From: Ophiostoma sp. CBS 140.51
Lineage: Eukaryota > Ascomycota > Sordariomycetes > Ophiostomatales > Ophiostomataceae
Direction of reading: 5' to 3'
Assembly (NCBI GenBank): GCA_029298735.1
Contig: JANSLP010000323.1
Coordinates: 1 to 36,180 of the forward strand
Length of the DNA: 36,180 nucleotides
Of this stretch, positions 11,142 to 21,395 are shown piece after piece; the first letter of the stretch is position 1; each line of letters begins with the position of its first letter. Made by a program: the position numbers and the translations under genes. The notes beneath the pieces are model-generated. The model did not search any database and was not told the origin of the DNA. It saw only the letters and a list, made by a program, of their open reading frames with translations.

Positions 11142-12791
11142 ATGAAGGTCACACTTTCAGTCAACAAGCCCTTAAATGGGCATACTTTCCAGGCTGCCGA
11201 CAAGGTCCAAGGCCGTGTCGATGTCCACCTGGATGACATCTCAGAAACACCAGAAGTCCGGGTCATATTTCAAGGTGAGCACACTTCACACACGAGCATC
11301 TTTCACAGATACACACACACAGAGAGAGAGACAGAGGTCGAAACACGTGGACGTGGGCTGAAAAAGATTCTGACAACCGACCCAAACAGGCATTGCCAAA
11401 GTCACACTCAAACCCGGCTTCGACGCCAAGGCACAGATCGGCGATACCCACAAGAGACAAAGTTACAAGGTAAGATCATCACCACTACTGCCAATCAGAA
11501 AACATGCAGAAAACATGCAGAAGAAAGGGGAAGAAAAAGAAGAGAAATAAAAATCAAATAAAAATCAAAGAGAACGTCACTAACAATCCAGCTCTTCACG
11601 TATGTCCAAACACTGCATCCAACCGAAGTGGACGGCAAAACGCTCTCGGCCCCCTTTGCCTTTTCGTTCCCGCAAACTGTCCGCTGCTGCGGCCGTGCCA
11701 ACACACTGAAGTCGGCCGTCTGCCCGCTTCCGCCATCGACCCTCCTGTCCACGCCGGGTGTGAAAGTCCGCGTTTCATATGGCGTCACTGCCGTCTGCCG
11801 CCGCCCGGGCAGTGGGCTCTACCACCGTCTTCTCCACCGCACCGTCACTACCCGCCAGTCGATTACCTACGCTCCGCCCATTGCCGAACAACTTCTTTAC
11901 GGCACGCCGCCTCTGACCCCGCCGGCATCGCCTCCAACGTCACCCGTCAACATTCTGGCCGACCCCATGATCGAGGCCAATACTAACGCACAAGCCCATT
12001 CTCACGCCCATGCCCACACACAATCTGCCCTTCAGCTTATCCGCAGCACAGCATGGCTGCCGGCCAGCAAGCTGGGCATCGAAGACTACGGCATCGACAC
12101 TGGTGCACCCACGAGCAAGACACAACAACAAGCCCTCCTCCCCGGCTGCCTGCCGCCATACTCACCATCCATGACCCTCGAAGCCGTCATGCCACCCGTC
12201 ATCACACCCGGCCAGCCTGTTGACTTGGGTCTATTTTTGCGCACGCCGCGGTCCGTTTTGAATACTGTGGCTGAGACGGGGGGTGGTCTACAACTGTGCA
12301 GCCTATCTGTCCGTCTTCGCCGGCAGACGCAGGCACGCATCGGTGCCTCTACGCGCATCGACGAGACGACATGGCCTATTTGGTCCGTGCAAGGCAGTAT
12401 GCCCATTCGTCAAGAGAAGGTGGACATTGCATGCGGCAACAACAGCAACAACGTCCACAGCGAGAGCTGCAGTAGACGCAATAGCGACATCAGTGAGGAC
12501 ACGACAGTGGAAAGCGAGCGGAGTGAGGACAGCAGCAACTTCGGCAAGATGGCCGGTATGAACTTGCCTGCTGCCTGCACGGCGGCCATCGAAGGTCAAC
12601 CGGGTTTTGGCACCTGCTTTGCCTCGCGCCGCTACACGCTCGAAGTGACCATGGGTGTCGCCGTCGTATCGAGCACATTGACATCCAAGAAGCCCGTTGT
12701 TCCTGCGTCGGACATCCAGTACACCAAGACGGCCATTCGCGTCATGGTGTCGGAGCCGCCGCCGGACTACGAGCGGAATATGAGTGTTTGA
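11142..12791 (+). CDS. Arrestin-like protein with C-terminal PPxY motif
   Basis: Three exons (11142-11274, 11390-11469, 11592-12791) encode 470 residues. The introns are 115 and 122 nt, with donors GTGAGC and GTAAGA and a CACTAAC branch point in the second. The N-terminus, MKVTLSVNKPLNGHTF and then VQGRVDVHLDDISE, followed by exon 2 KVTLKPGF, is an arrestin N-type beta sandwich. A less conserved C-terminal lobe includes VKVRVSYGVTAV and LQLCSLSVRLRRQTQARIG. A low-complexity Asn/Ser/acidic loop lies near residues 350-390. The last residues contain PPDY (about 461-464), a PPxY motif that in fungal alpha-arrestins binds WW domains of Rsp5/HulA-type ubiquitin ligases. The likely role is an adaptor for ubiquitination of plasma-membrane transporters. 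The cargo is unknown. Confidence 0.86.
11496..11517. repeat. 11-bp perfect tandem duplication in intron
   Basis: CAGAAAACATG occurs twice head to tail inside the second intron of the arrestin-like gene. Confidence 0.9.
11545..11566. repeat. Second 11-bp tandem duplication, same intron
   Basis: AAATAAAAATC occurs twice head to tail, 27 bases after the first 11-bp duplication. A-rich composition makes slippage or chance more likely here than for the first one. Confidence 0.8.
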
Positions 12792-13846
12792 GAGAGAGAC
12801 GGAGAGAGGCTGAGAAAGATTTTGGTTACAAATCGTCTTCGTAAAGACGAAAGTACCTTTGCGGCACGTTTGGAGTCATTGGTTTTGATTTGAGATACCA
12901 TATTTTGGCGAGCATTTTTTTTTTATCATTTTGTTAAGCGGACTCATTTCGGCGTTTGATTTCGTGTCTTTGTCTTGTTGTTTTCTTCTTTGTCGAGGCA
13001 TGTACTTTTTCACGCGCAAATCTCGTGCAAGCCATACATTTAATGTCGTACTTGCCCAAAACTTTAATACTTTTCTAAGCCATTACATTCAATGCTACAC
13101 TCTATCTACACGCTGCATACGTCAAAGACAAAGGGTTCAAAGAACAGTCATAACGGGTGTTTGCCCAGTCGAAAAACGATTTTAGTCCGCCTTAGTTGTT
13201 TAGTGGCCTTTCCCGTGGCCACGCAACAGCCGACGTCGGTTCGAAGGTTGCGAAATCCGTCGAGGAAATCGACTAGAACGCCGGGAGAAAGCCGGTGACG
13301 TATTTTCTGTGATTTTACAGTGGACTGGCACTGGACGGTAGTGGTCGTAGCGGCTGGTAGCGTCACAGCCAGCCGAAGCGCGTCGCAACAACGACTTTTC
13401 CGACTTACACTTACTTTGTCCGACATTGCCGGTACAACCGACTTTTCCACCTTGGATCGATCGAGAAGTGGCAATCTCGGAGAAAAAAGTTAAAATTGAC
13501 CAACACAAAATTGTTTGTCGTCGTATTTTTGCGCGGGGAAGGGGAAAGAGGTCGAACCAAAAAAAGGTCATCAGATTTATTTCTCCAATTCAGTTCCGAC
13601 CGTGCCCTCCATTTCTGGTTCTTCTGGTCTTCTTGACAGAGAAACGGTACGGCAGCTGTTTCGATCACGGGATCGCTCTTTTACATCCAGCATTCCTCAC
13701 CCCAAAAACACTCCCGCGTGGCAGTCGCGTCCCAAAACAGCATTTATTTACTGCCCCCTTTTTGCCACATCCATACAACCGGTTTTTATCAACACAGACT
13801 AACCACTGGCCACGACGACAGCTGCACCGCAGAACGGCAAGCGGCA
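12792..13846. other. Intergenic region and FEX 5' leader
   Basis: No gene is supported. The part from 13200 to 13450 is unusually rich in CGAC/GTCG words and contains the palindrome CCGACGTCGG (13230-13239). After about 13560 the text becomes C/T-rich and leads into the fluoride-exporter start at 13847. Confidence 0.5.
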
Positions 13847-15352
13847 ATGCATCGACACGATGTCGAGGTTGGCCAGCAGGGGGACAGCAGCGCAGGCGAC
13901 AACAACACGGCCAGCATAAGCGAAGTCGACAACAATGCTATCAACAAAACCGAGTCTTACGACATCCCGCTTTCGTATGTCAACCTCAACGAGGCCGAAG
14001 CACCACCGCCGGCCGAGAACCCGGACGAACTGCCCGTCGCTAGGCATCGCAGCCTCGAAGAGTACCGCGAAGAGGATGAACAGAGCCGGAGAGAGGAGCA
14101 AAGGCATCCTACTAAGAAACATGACCGTCGTCGTTATGGCACCGCCATTTCCCGCCCTTTCGTCGAGCTCTACACCATTTCCTACCTCATCTTCTTCTCC
14201 TTATTTGGCACTCTCGCCCGCCTCGGTCTTTCTTCATTAACAACCTACACTGGCGCCCCCGTTACGTTTGGCGTTTTGTGGGCCAACTTTGCTGGCACGG
14301 TCGTCCTGGGTTTCTTGGCCGAACTGTCGCCGGTCATCAACCGCGACCATGCTGCAGAGGAGGAAGAGGAGCCAAAAAAAGAAGAAGCTCCTGCCGCTGA
14401 TGCAGACGACAGCATTGACCGCGACATAGCCGATGCCGACCCTGTCGACGAAGAGAATGAGGAAGCCAACAACAACACCGTCGCCGCTCCAGCACCCCCC
14501 GCACCTACTCCAACACCAGCCAAACGCCCACGGCCGATTCCACTCTATGTCGGCCTCGCTACCGGCTTTTGCGGCTCGTTTACCTCCTTCTCCTCCTTCA
14601 TGCTCGAAGTCTTTGAAGCCCTGGCCAATACTTTGCCAGCCCCAAAGTACCACCCCGGCGACGATGCATCCGAAGTCGCCAGTCGTGGCGTCGGCTACGA
14701 TTTCATGGCACCGCTTGCCGTTCTGTTTCTGACCGTCGGCATGTGCCTGTCTGGTCTCAAACTCGGCGCCCATTTGGCCATCTTCCTGAACCGGCTGGCC
14801 ACACGCGTGGGATCCAAAAAGTGGACACACTCCCATACCACGACACTCCTCCGCATTGCCGACAACGCCGTCATTATCCTGTCTTTTGGCGCCTGGCTCG
14901 CTGCCATTCTGATCACCGTCTTCCAGCCGGGACCGGCCAAAAGCCACTACTGGCGCACCGATGTGCTCTTTGCCCTCATATTTGCGCCTCCCGGTTGTCT
15001 GCTGCGGTTCTACCTGAGTTTGAAACTCAACGGGACGTTTGCCACGTTCCCACTCGGTACCTTCACGGTCAACATTTTCGGTACCGCCACCCTGGCCATG
15101 GCCTGGGACTTGCAACACGCGTCCGCCGTGGCGGCCACGCGTCTTGTCGGCTGCCAGGTCTTGCAGGGCATCATGGACGGCTTCTGCGGCTGTCTGACGA
15201 CAGTCAGCACCTGGATGGCCGAGCTGTTGGGTCTGAAGCGGCGACACGCGTATTTTTACGGCGGCATGAGCCTGGCTATTGGTCTGGTGGCGATGGTGCT
15301 GATTGTCGGTACGCCGAAATGGACCATTGGCTGGCAGGAGCCGGTCTGTTAA
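13847..15352 (+). CDS. FEX: Fluoride exporter, two-domain CrcB/FEX type
   Basis: A single-exon gene for 501 residues, starting at the first ATG of the frame (GCGGCAATGC). About 100 polar N-terminal residues come first. Then come two tandem CrcB-type units of about four membrane helices each. Unit 1 has FFSLFGTLARLGL, WANFAGTVVLGF (Asn near 147) and GFCGSFTSFSSF (near 241). Unit 2 has FAPPGCLLRFYLSL, TVNIFGTATLAM (Asn409) and GFCGCLTTVSTW (near 445). An acidic, Ala/Pro-rich cytosolic-type loop of about 60 residues (165-225) is inserted in unit 1. The eukaryotic FEX family exports fluoride across the plasma membrane. At 501 residues it is longer than the 375-residue yeast protein, because of the tail and the loop. 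It converges on the DenD-like gene with a 147-bp gap. Confidence 0.93.
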   Translation: MHRHDVEVGQQGDSSAGDNNTASISEVDNNAINKTESYDIPLSYVNLNEAEAPPPAENPDELPVARHRSLEEYREEDEQSRREEQRHPTKKHDRRRYGTAISRPFVELYTISYLIFFSLFGTLARLGLSSLTTYTGAPVTFGVLWANFAGTVVLGFLAELSPVINRDHAAEEEEEPKKEEAPAADADDSIDRDIADADPVDEENEEANNNTVAAPAPPAPTPTPAKRPRPIPLYVGLATGFCGSFTSFSSFMLEVFEALANTLPAPKYHPGDDASEVASRGVGYDFMAPLAVLFLTVGMCLSGLKLGAHLAIFLNRLATRVGSKKWTHSHTTTLLRIADNAVIILSFGAWLAAILITVFQPGPAKSHYWRTDVLFALIFAPPGCLLRFYLSLKLNGTFATFPLGTFTVNIFGTATLAMAWDLQHASAVAATRLVGCQVLQGIMDGFCGCLTTVSTWMAELLGLKRRHAYFYGGMSLAIGLVAMVLIVGTPKWTIGWQEPVC

Positions 15353-15499
15353 GTGCGTGAACGAGAGAATTATCAAAAAGAAGCAAACACAATATACCAT
15401 AGACTAGATGCACATACATTGGATATCACATTAATTTTATTTGACTTTATTTTATTTCGCCTATCCATCACCCGCCTATTATTTTCTATCTATATCGAT

Positions 15500-16486
15500 C
15501 TATTTGCCTGCCGCCGCCATTGTCTCCTTGTAGTCCCGTACCGAGTCGACAAACGAGACATCTTGTTTCATCCCCAGCGACAGCGCCAGGCTGTTATCAA
15601 AATCGTCTGCCCACGAGTACAGCGTCGACTTGATCTCGGGCGTGTCGCGCTCTTCGACGAGTGCCAGCGCTTGGGGACCACCCTCAGCTTCCAGCGCATC
15701 CAGCATCTGTTGTATTGTCACCGCGAATCCGGGCATGTTGACGGACCGTCGGTGCAGCGGCAACGCATCACGCGGCAGCTGCAGCGCAACCTTTAAATTG
15801 TGCACCAGCGTCTTGGGCGAGCTCATCCAGTGGCGCCAGGCACGGTCGCGCAGCGGAATCGCACAGGGCTTGCCGGCCAGTGGTTCGCGGATGACGCCGG
15901 ACAAGAAACTCGAGATGGCCGCACTGGGCGCGCCGGGACGGACTGAAATCGTTGGGAACCGCAACGAGAAGCCATTCAACAAGCCGCGGCGAGTATAGTC
16001 GTTGATGATAGTTTCGCAGATAATCTTTTGACAACCATAAGACATTTCCGGTGCGGGGATGTCGTCTTCGGTGACGCCGTGTTTGGGGACGGGGCGGCCA
16101 TAGACGGCCTCAGAAGAAGCATAGAGGACGCGTACACCGGGGGACGTGGCAATAAGTTCGTCGAGCACGGCGCGGGTAGCGTCGACGTTGATACGATAGC
16201 CGAGCTTCAGGTCGGCTTCAGCGCCGGATGACATGATGCCATGCAGCAAGATGACCGAGTCGAGTTTGCCCTTGCCCTCGGAGGGTGATATGAGGGAAGC
16301 GACATCTTCCGACTTTGAGAGGTCGACCTTGACGCAGCGTGCACGCTCCGGATATTTTGTGCCGGCGGGCACGGGCGGCTCGATAATGTCGGCTAACAGC
16401 ACCTCGGTGTATCGCTCATCATCGAGCAGAGCTTTGGCTGTGATCTGGCCGATGAAGCCAGCTCCGCCGGTAATCAGGACTCTCAT
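15500..16486 (-). CDS. DenD-like NAD-dependent dehydrogenase (extended SDR)
   Basis: A single-exon gene for 328 residues starting MRVLITGGAGFIGQ, which is the Rossmann GGAGFIG motif of extended SDRs. YASSEAVYG (122-130) supplies the catalytic Ser. Tyr150 and Lys154 of SYGCQK form the YxxxK pair. The segment FSLRFPTISVRPGAPSAA (173-190), then SGVIREPLAG, and later RSVNMPGFAVTI match what I recall of bacterial D-erythronate dehydrogenase (DenD), rather than UDP-sugar epimerases. It therefore probably oxidises a small sugar acid with NAD+ in the cytosol. The substrate is unproven, and a generic NAD-dependent epimerase/dehydratase is the fallback. It is divergent from the dioxygenase gene across a 654-bp promoter region. 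Confidence 0.85.
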   Translation of the reverse strand: MRVLITGGAGFIGQITAKALLDDERYTEVLLADIIEPPVPAGTKYPERARCVKVDLSKSEDVASLISPSEGKGKLDSVILLHGIMSSGAEADLKLGYRINVDATRAVLDELIATSPGVRVLYASSEAVYGRPVPKHGVTEDDIPAPEMSYGCQKIICETIINDYTRRGLLNGFSLRFPTISVRPGAPSAAISSFLSGVIREPLAGKPCAIPLRDRAWRHWMSSPKTLVHNLKVALQLPRDALPLHRRSVNMPGFAVTIQQMLDALEAEGGPQALALVEERDTPEIKSTLYSWADDFDNSLALSLGMKQDVSFVDSVRDYKETMAAAGK

Positions 16487-17140
16487 GGTGATTAATGTTT
16501 GAGAGATGACAATGTGGGAGGGAAGAGAGATGTTGAATATGAAACGTGATTGGTTGTTTCTTGGATTTTGTCAAGACTGTGAGATACTCCAACAGATTTG
16601 CTCCCTTCAAAATGTCCCCTCATTCCGTTACATATTATTTTGCCTTCCCACAGTCTTTGCATCATCTCCTACGTCCCCATATTGTCTCCATAACCTCCTC
16701 TTCCCCTCTCCGACTAACACGGTTGTGTGCATCCGTTGACAGAGGTGGTTTTGTTAGCGCCGGTTTATCATTGAGCGTAAAACCAAAGTGTGGGTGAGAA
16801 CTAGTCGGCGGTACAATGACACTCCGCCTCCACACCTCCACACTGTCACACTTTGCATGACCTCGTGTACACGACTACACGACTCTGTTTTGTCAATGAC
16901 ATCTTAGCTTTCACTGTGGACTTGAGAAAATCGAACGACGTCGCATGACCGGACACGCATCGGAGGCGAAAAACAAACAGCAGGGTATATATAAACGATA
17001 AACGGGATTCTGTAACGAGACTAGATCAGATAAAAAGATCAAACCTCGGTTTGTACGACTCGACTTTCATCTACACAACTGAATACTTCTACAGCCTTCT
17101 CAATCACATCATATATCGAAAAGCAACACATTCTGTCGCC
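16487..17140. promoter_or_regulatory. Divergent promoter, DenD-like and dioxygenase genes
   Basis: This 654-bp region lies between two divergent start codons. It contains CGG (16809-16811) and CCG (16824-16826) in inverted orientation 12 bases apart, the geometry bound by Zn2Cys6 dimers. It also holds a 10-bp palindrome, CGTGTACACG (16864-16873), and a TATA box at 16986-16995. Whether any regulator encoded here binds it is unknown. Confidence 0.5.
16986..16995 (+). promoter_or_regulatory. TATA box of dioxygenase gene
   Basis: TATATATAAA lies 146 bases upstream of the ATG at 17141, a plausible core-promoter distance with a leader of roughly 110-120 bases. Confidence 0.6.
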
Positions 17141-18190
17141 ATGCCGTCTGCAGTTTCTCCATCTGCCTCGGAAATCGAGACGAGCAGCTTCAAGTGAGTT
17201 ATCATAGTACCGGTTTTCAACTATAGACATCAACTGACCTCTTCGGCCAGAATCCAAAACCCCGGCGGCGACTGGCGCGATGAGCTCGAAAAGAAGGGCT
17301 ATACCGTCGTCCGCGGCGTCTTGACACCCGAACGCGCACAGTACTACCAGCAGCAGGCCTTCCAGTGGCTGCAGTCGTTTGACCCCGACTTTGACCCAAA
17401 GGACCCGTCGACCTGGTCCGAAGAGAAGCTGCCGCTCCAGACTGACAAGAACACCTATGAGCACTACAGCGTCATCCATGAGAAGTTTATGTGGGAGGCC
17501 CGCCAGGAGCCCAAGTTGATCGAGGCGTTTGCGAAGCTCTGGGGCACCGACGAGTTGCTTGTGTCGTTTGACTCGCTCAATGTCACCCTGCCCAACTTCA
17601 AGAAGCCCCGCGCGCCCTGGCCACACGTCGACCAGGCGCCTCGCAAGCGGGGGCTGCACTGCATCCAGGGCATCCTGAACCTGAGCCATGCCGGGCCCAA
17701 CGACGGCTCGCTGTGCGTCATGGACGGCTCGTCGGCGCTGGTCGAGACCTTTTTCGACGAGCAGACCAACCCGGCCGACTGGGAGCTCCGGGACAACCGG
17801 TACTTCAACGAAACGGAAATGAGTTGGTTTACGGAGCGCGGTGTAAAACCCATCCGCGTTGAGGCCGAACCCGGCGACCTGATTTTGTGGGACTCGCGGT
17901 GCATCCACTGGGGCGGCGAACCGACGGCGGCGAGCAACACTATTCGGACGGTCATTTACGCCGCCTACGCACCGGCCTCGCTGGCCACACCGGAAGCCAT
18001 TGCCGAGAAGCAGCGGGTGTTTGCGGCGCACGGCGGCACGACGCACTGGCCGCACACAAACATTAAGTTGCGGGACCTGGCGGCACGGCTTCCGGACGGC
18101 ACACCAGACCCACGGCACCGGGCGCAGCCGCTACAGCCGGCGGAGCAGACGGACCAGGTGTTGAAGCTGGCGGGTGTGAAGGCCTATTAA
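17141..18190 (+). CDS. Phytanoyl-CoA dioxygenase-like Fe(II)/2OG oxygenase
   Basis: Two exons (17141-17193 and 17251-18190) joined across a 57-nt intron (GTGAGT...CCAG) encode 330 residues. The fold is the PhyH double-stranded beta helix. His143 and Asp145 (WPHVDQ) and His237 (RCIHWGG) form the iron facial triad. Arg250 (NTIRTVIY) is placed to bind 2-oxoglutarate. Conserved surroundings include QGILNLSHAGPNDGSLCVMD and EPGDLILWDSR. The enzyme should hydroxylate or otherwise oxidise a substrate using O2 and 2-oxoglutarate. No peroxisomal C-terminal signal is evident (it ends GVKAY). The substrate is unknown. Fungal PhyH homologues occur both in catabolism and as tailoring enzymes. Confidence 0.9.
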
Positions 18191-19192
18191 GTCAAGAGGA
18201 GAGGCCCGATAGGGACTCGATGAGAGCTAAGAAGAGAACTCAGATACCTCTAGGTCGCTTCCAAATGTATGAATAATGAAAATAAATATTTAGTAGACAG
18301 TTCCCCAGAATGTCAACCTACGATCCACTGCGCTGTTTCTTCGGCTCGACTCTCCCCGCATTTGTAGTATAGTCGCACAAAGCGCACTTTGTCCACACAA
18401 ACACAGACAAAAACGCAGAGACGGATAGAGAGAGACACGATGCAGGGGGCTTCGTGGGTGTGTGACGGATGTCTGACGTGGCGGAGAATATTAGTATTTG
18501 TCTATCCGTTGCCGACTGTTGGATGTTGTTGCCAGCCGCTATCGATTGTTGTTGCTATATGTTGGATGTTGGAAGTCGGTTGTCGTCTGTTGGTTGACTC
18601 CTGTCTGTTGGACGGAGGAACCACGGGAGCGTGCTGCAGAACGCGGTGCAGAAATGTGCCCCGTCCCGCAAAAGTGCACTCCTCAAACCGCGCAACAACC
18701 AACTGCACGGAGCCTCTTAGTGCCAAGGGGTTGCATCCAGCGCCAATATTTGCTTGTTTTGCGCTTTCACTGCGTCCTGTCACTTCATCACCAACATGTG
18801 TACGACGTACGGAGTACAAGACGGAAGCATTGCGACGACAGAAAAAAATAATAATAAAAATAAGAAAATAAGAAAATGATCTGAGCCATGCTTGATGATA
18901 TTGTGACTGCGTGATGTGGTTCCGGGCAGGATTGACACGATAACATTATTATTGGATGGTCGTGACGAGAGACAGCCGGCTGGTCTTTCCCTTGTGGGCA
19001 GGATAATTCCCATTAAAGCTGTGAGACTGGGCTTCCGCCGTACATTCGAGGCATAAGGGAGAGATGTTTTGAGCGCACTATTAAAAGAGACGACAAAATA
19101 AACGGAGATTGAGAAAAAAAAACCATTTCACCCAATACTGGAGAATCTACATTGCCATCAACTTTGACCACACAAACAAGCAAACAGTGGCA
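18191..19192. other. Intergenic region before P450 gene
   Basis: No gene is supported. AATAAAT near 18281 is a plausible polyadenylation element for the dioxygenase gene. TTGGATGTTG occurs twice near 18519 and 18563 in a T/G-rich patch. The frame of 160 codons from 18389 has a composition unlike the flanking genes. Confidence 0.5.
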
Positions 19193-20886
19193 ATGACTTG
19201 GAGCATTGCGAGCCCAGTCACACTCGTGACCGAAGTGCCACCATTCCTTCTCTTTTCCATCACGACACTCGTCTTATTCATCATCTGGAAGTCATGGGCA
19301 TCGTGGACAACAGCACGGCGATATTCAGATCTGGCCCGCCAAAAGGGCTGCGCACCGCCCAAGCCATGGAACGCGTTTTGGCCACTGCTCGGCCTCGACA
19401 TTTACGTCAAAGCGACAAAACATGCGCGTGCGATGCACCTCTTACGGTACAGACTAGAGTTGATTCAGTCGACCGGTGCGACAACCTTCGCCCAGTACCT
19501 GTTGGGCACCCGCAGCATCGCCACCAGTGACCCGGCGAACATGGAAGCCATTTTGTCGACCAGCTTTGACGATTACGGACTGGGACTGCGGTCGCCAGCA
19601 TTCCACCCTTTGCTGGGCAGCCACGGCATTTTTACCCAGGACGGGCAGGCATGGAAAGCGTCGAGGAAGATGTTGAGGCCTGTTTTCTCGACGACCTCAT
19701 CGGAGGAGGACGGCAACTTTATGGCCGTCAAACGCTGTGTGGAGGAGCTGGCCGCGTCCATTCGGCAGAGCGGCAGTGACAGCGGGCAGCGGGGCAAGTG
19801 GACAGTCGACCTGCAGCCGCTCTTTTTCAAATTGACGTTTGACACCACGCTATTCCTCCTGTTCGGTGAGACGGTGGGCTCCGCCGCCGACTGGCGGGGC
19901 GTCAAGGACCAAGAGTCGGCATTTTCCCGCGCCTTTAAGACAGCCCAAGACTATCTGGCACACCGCGGCCGGCTGGGATCGTACTACTGGCTGCTGAACG
20001 ACAAAGCGTTCCGAGAGGCCTGCCGGACGTGCCACCAGTTTGTCGACGAGGCGGTGGACAAAGCCCTGCGTAGCATCGAGGATGAGAAGAGAGACTCTTC
20101 CTCCTACGTACTGATCGACGCCCTCGCACAAAAAACACAGGACCGGAACGTCCTCCGCGACCAGACGCTCAACGTGTTGCTTGCAGGTCGAGACACGACG
20201 GGCTGTTGTCTGGCGTGGACCTTTCGGCTGCTGGCCCGTCACCGAGATACTTTCAACCGGCTGCGTAATGAGGTCGAGTCGGTGTGTGCACTGGGTGTGG
20301 AGGCTACACCACTGACCAGAGCGCAGCTGTTGCGGGATATGCCGTACCTGAAGATGGTGATCAAAGAGGGTAGGTCCACAGAGTCCCAGATCATTTTAAT
20401 ACACTCGTTAACACTCGTGCAGTCCTCCGTCTCTACCCCTCGGTACCGGCCAACACGCGCGAGGCCGTCCGCGACACTGTCTTGCCCACCGGCGGCGGCC
20501 CCGACGGCCAGCAACCTGTGCTAGTCCACGCCGGCGAACGAGTGGGCTACTCGGTATATGCGATGCACCGCCGCAAGGACATTTATGGAGAGGATGCCGA
20601 CCTGTTTCGGCCGGAGCGGTGGAGTGAACAACACCTGCAGAGTGTAGGCTGGGCCTACCTCCCCTTCAACGGCGGCCCTCGCATTTGTCTAGGCCAAGAG
20701 TTTGCCCTGCTCGAAGTGTACTACACAGTCGCGCGGCTCATCCAATTGTTCCCTGACATGGAAACGCCGCTGGGCGATGCGTACATGCCTGAGGGTGAGG
20801 AGCGGCAGGCGTTGACGTTGGTTGTGTCGCCGGCGGACGGGTGCCGAGTGACGATGCGGGAGAGGAGTGCTGTCGTAACAAGGTGA
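19193..20886 (+). CDS. Cytochrome P450, CYP52-like
   Basis: Two exons (19193-20369 and 20423-20886) joined across a 53-nt intron (GTAGGT...GCAG) encode 546 residues. An N-terminal membrane anchor (FLLFSITTLVLFIIW) precedes the catalytic domain. Visible P450 signatures are helix C WKASRKMLRPVFS, I-helix AGRDTTG, K-helix ExxR (KEVLRLYP, made whole by the exon join), FRPERW, and the heme loop FNGGPRICLGQEFAL with proximal Cys481. The AGRDTT and heme-loop forms resemble the CYP52 group, whose members omega-hydroxylate alkanes and fatty acids in the ER. The exact family needs alignment. It sits between the dioxygenase and an SDR on the same strand. Confidence 0.93.
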
Positions 20887-21395
20887 AAAGGTGAGGTGGG
20901 AATAATTCGGTGAAGGAGGAGGGGAGGTCTGTTTTATTTGAGCTCGTTTGAGGGCGTAAATACGTCGTAAGCCGGCGGTGCTGTAGCTAGACGAAGTAGC
21001 TATTGTAGGCCTATCGCTTAGTGATCCTTCAGGGGCCTACCCCTGAAACCTCGCCCACACCTGTCGTGCTTTTACATATGGCTTAGGCCAGGCTAGACCA
21101 AGATAAGAAAGAACGCGTTCCTTTTCCAGCCTTCTCACATCTTACGATAATCGCGGAGTGCACCGTCCCGACTTCGGTCTCTTCTCCTTTACTTTGTCAC
21201 TTTTTCCCCACTCTCTCCTGATTCCTCATCGTACGTCCAATCAACGCGGCCGTACGTCACGAACGACACTTTATTAACACACAAAGCCCGTGTCTGCGCA
21301 TTGAGTCTTTCTCTCTTTCAAAATTGCTCTCCTTTTCACTTTTGCATCACAAACGACACATCGCCATCACCGCAAACCTGCCCTCACCTTCGACC
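20887..21395. other. Intergenic region, P450 to SDR
   Basis: About 500 bases with no supported gene. AGGGGCCTACCCCTGAAACC near 21031 is a GC-rich, partly self-complementary patch. The last 200 bases are C/T-rich and serve as the SDR promoter or leader. Confidence 0.5.

Noticed and set aside
14237..15400. Long open frame (387 codons) on the minus strand
   Set aside because: It lies opposite the FEX coding sequence, where the plus strand has clear CrcB motifs. The antisense product is Gln/Gly/Arg-rich with no recognisable fold.
17039..18118. Open frame (359 codons) on the minus strand
   Set aside because: It is antisense to the dioxygenase, whose iron and 2-oxoglutarate ligands prove the plus strand is coding.
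18389..18871. Plus-strand frame of 160 codons upstream of the P450
   Set aside because: It is Cys/Arg-rich, from simple T/G text, has no start context or splice support, and ends in an AT-rich tract.
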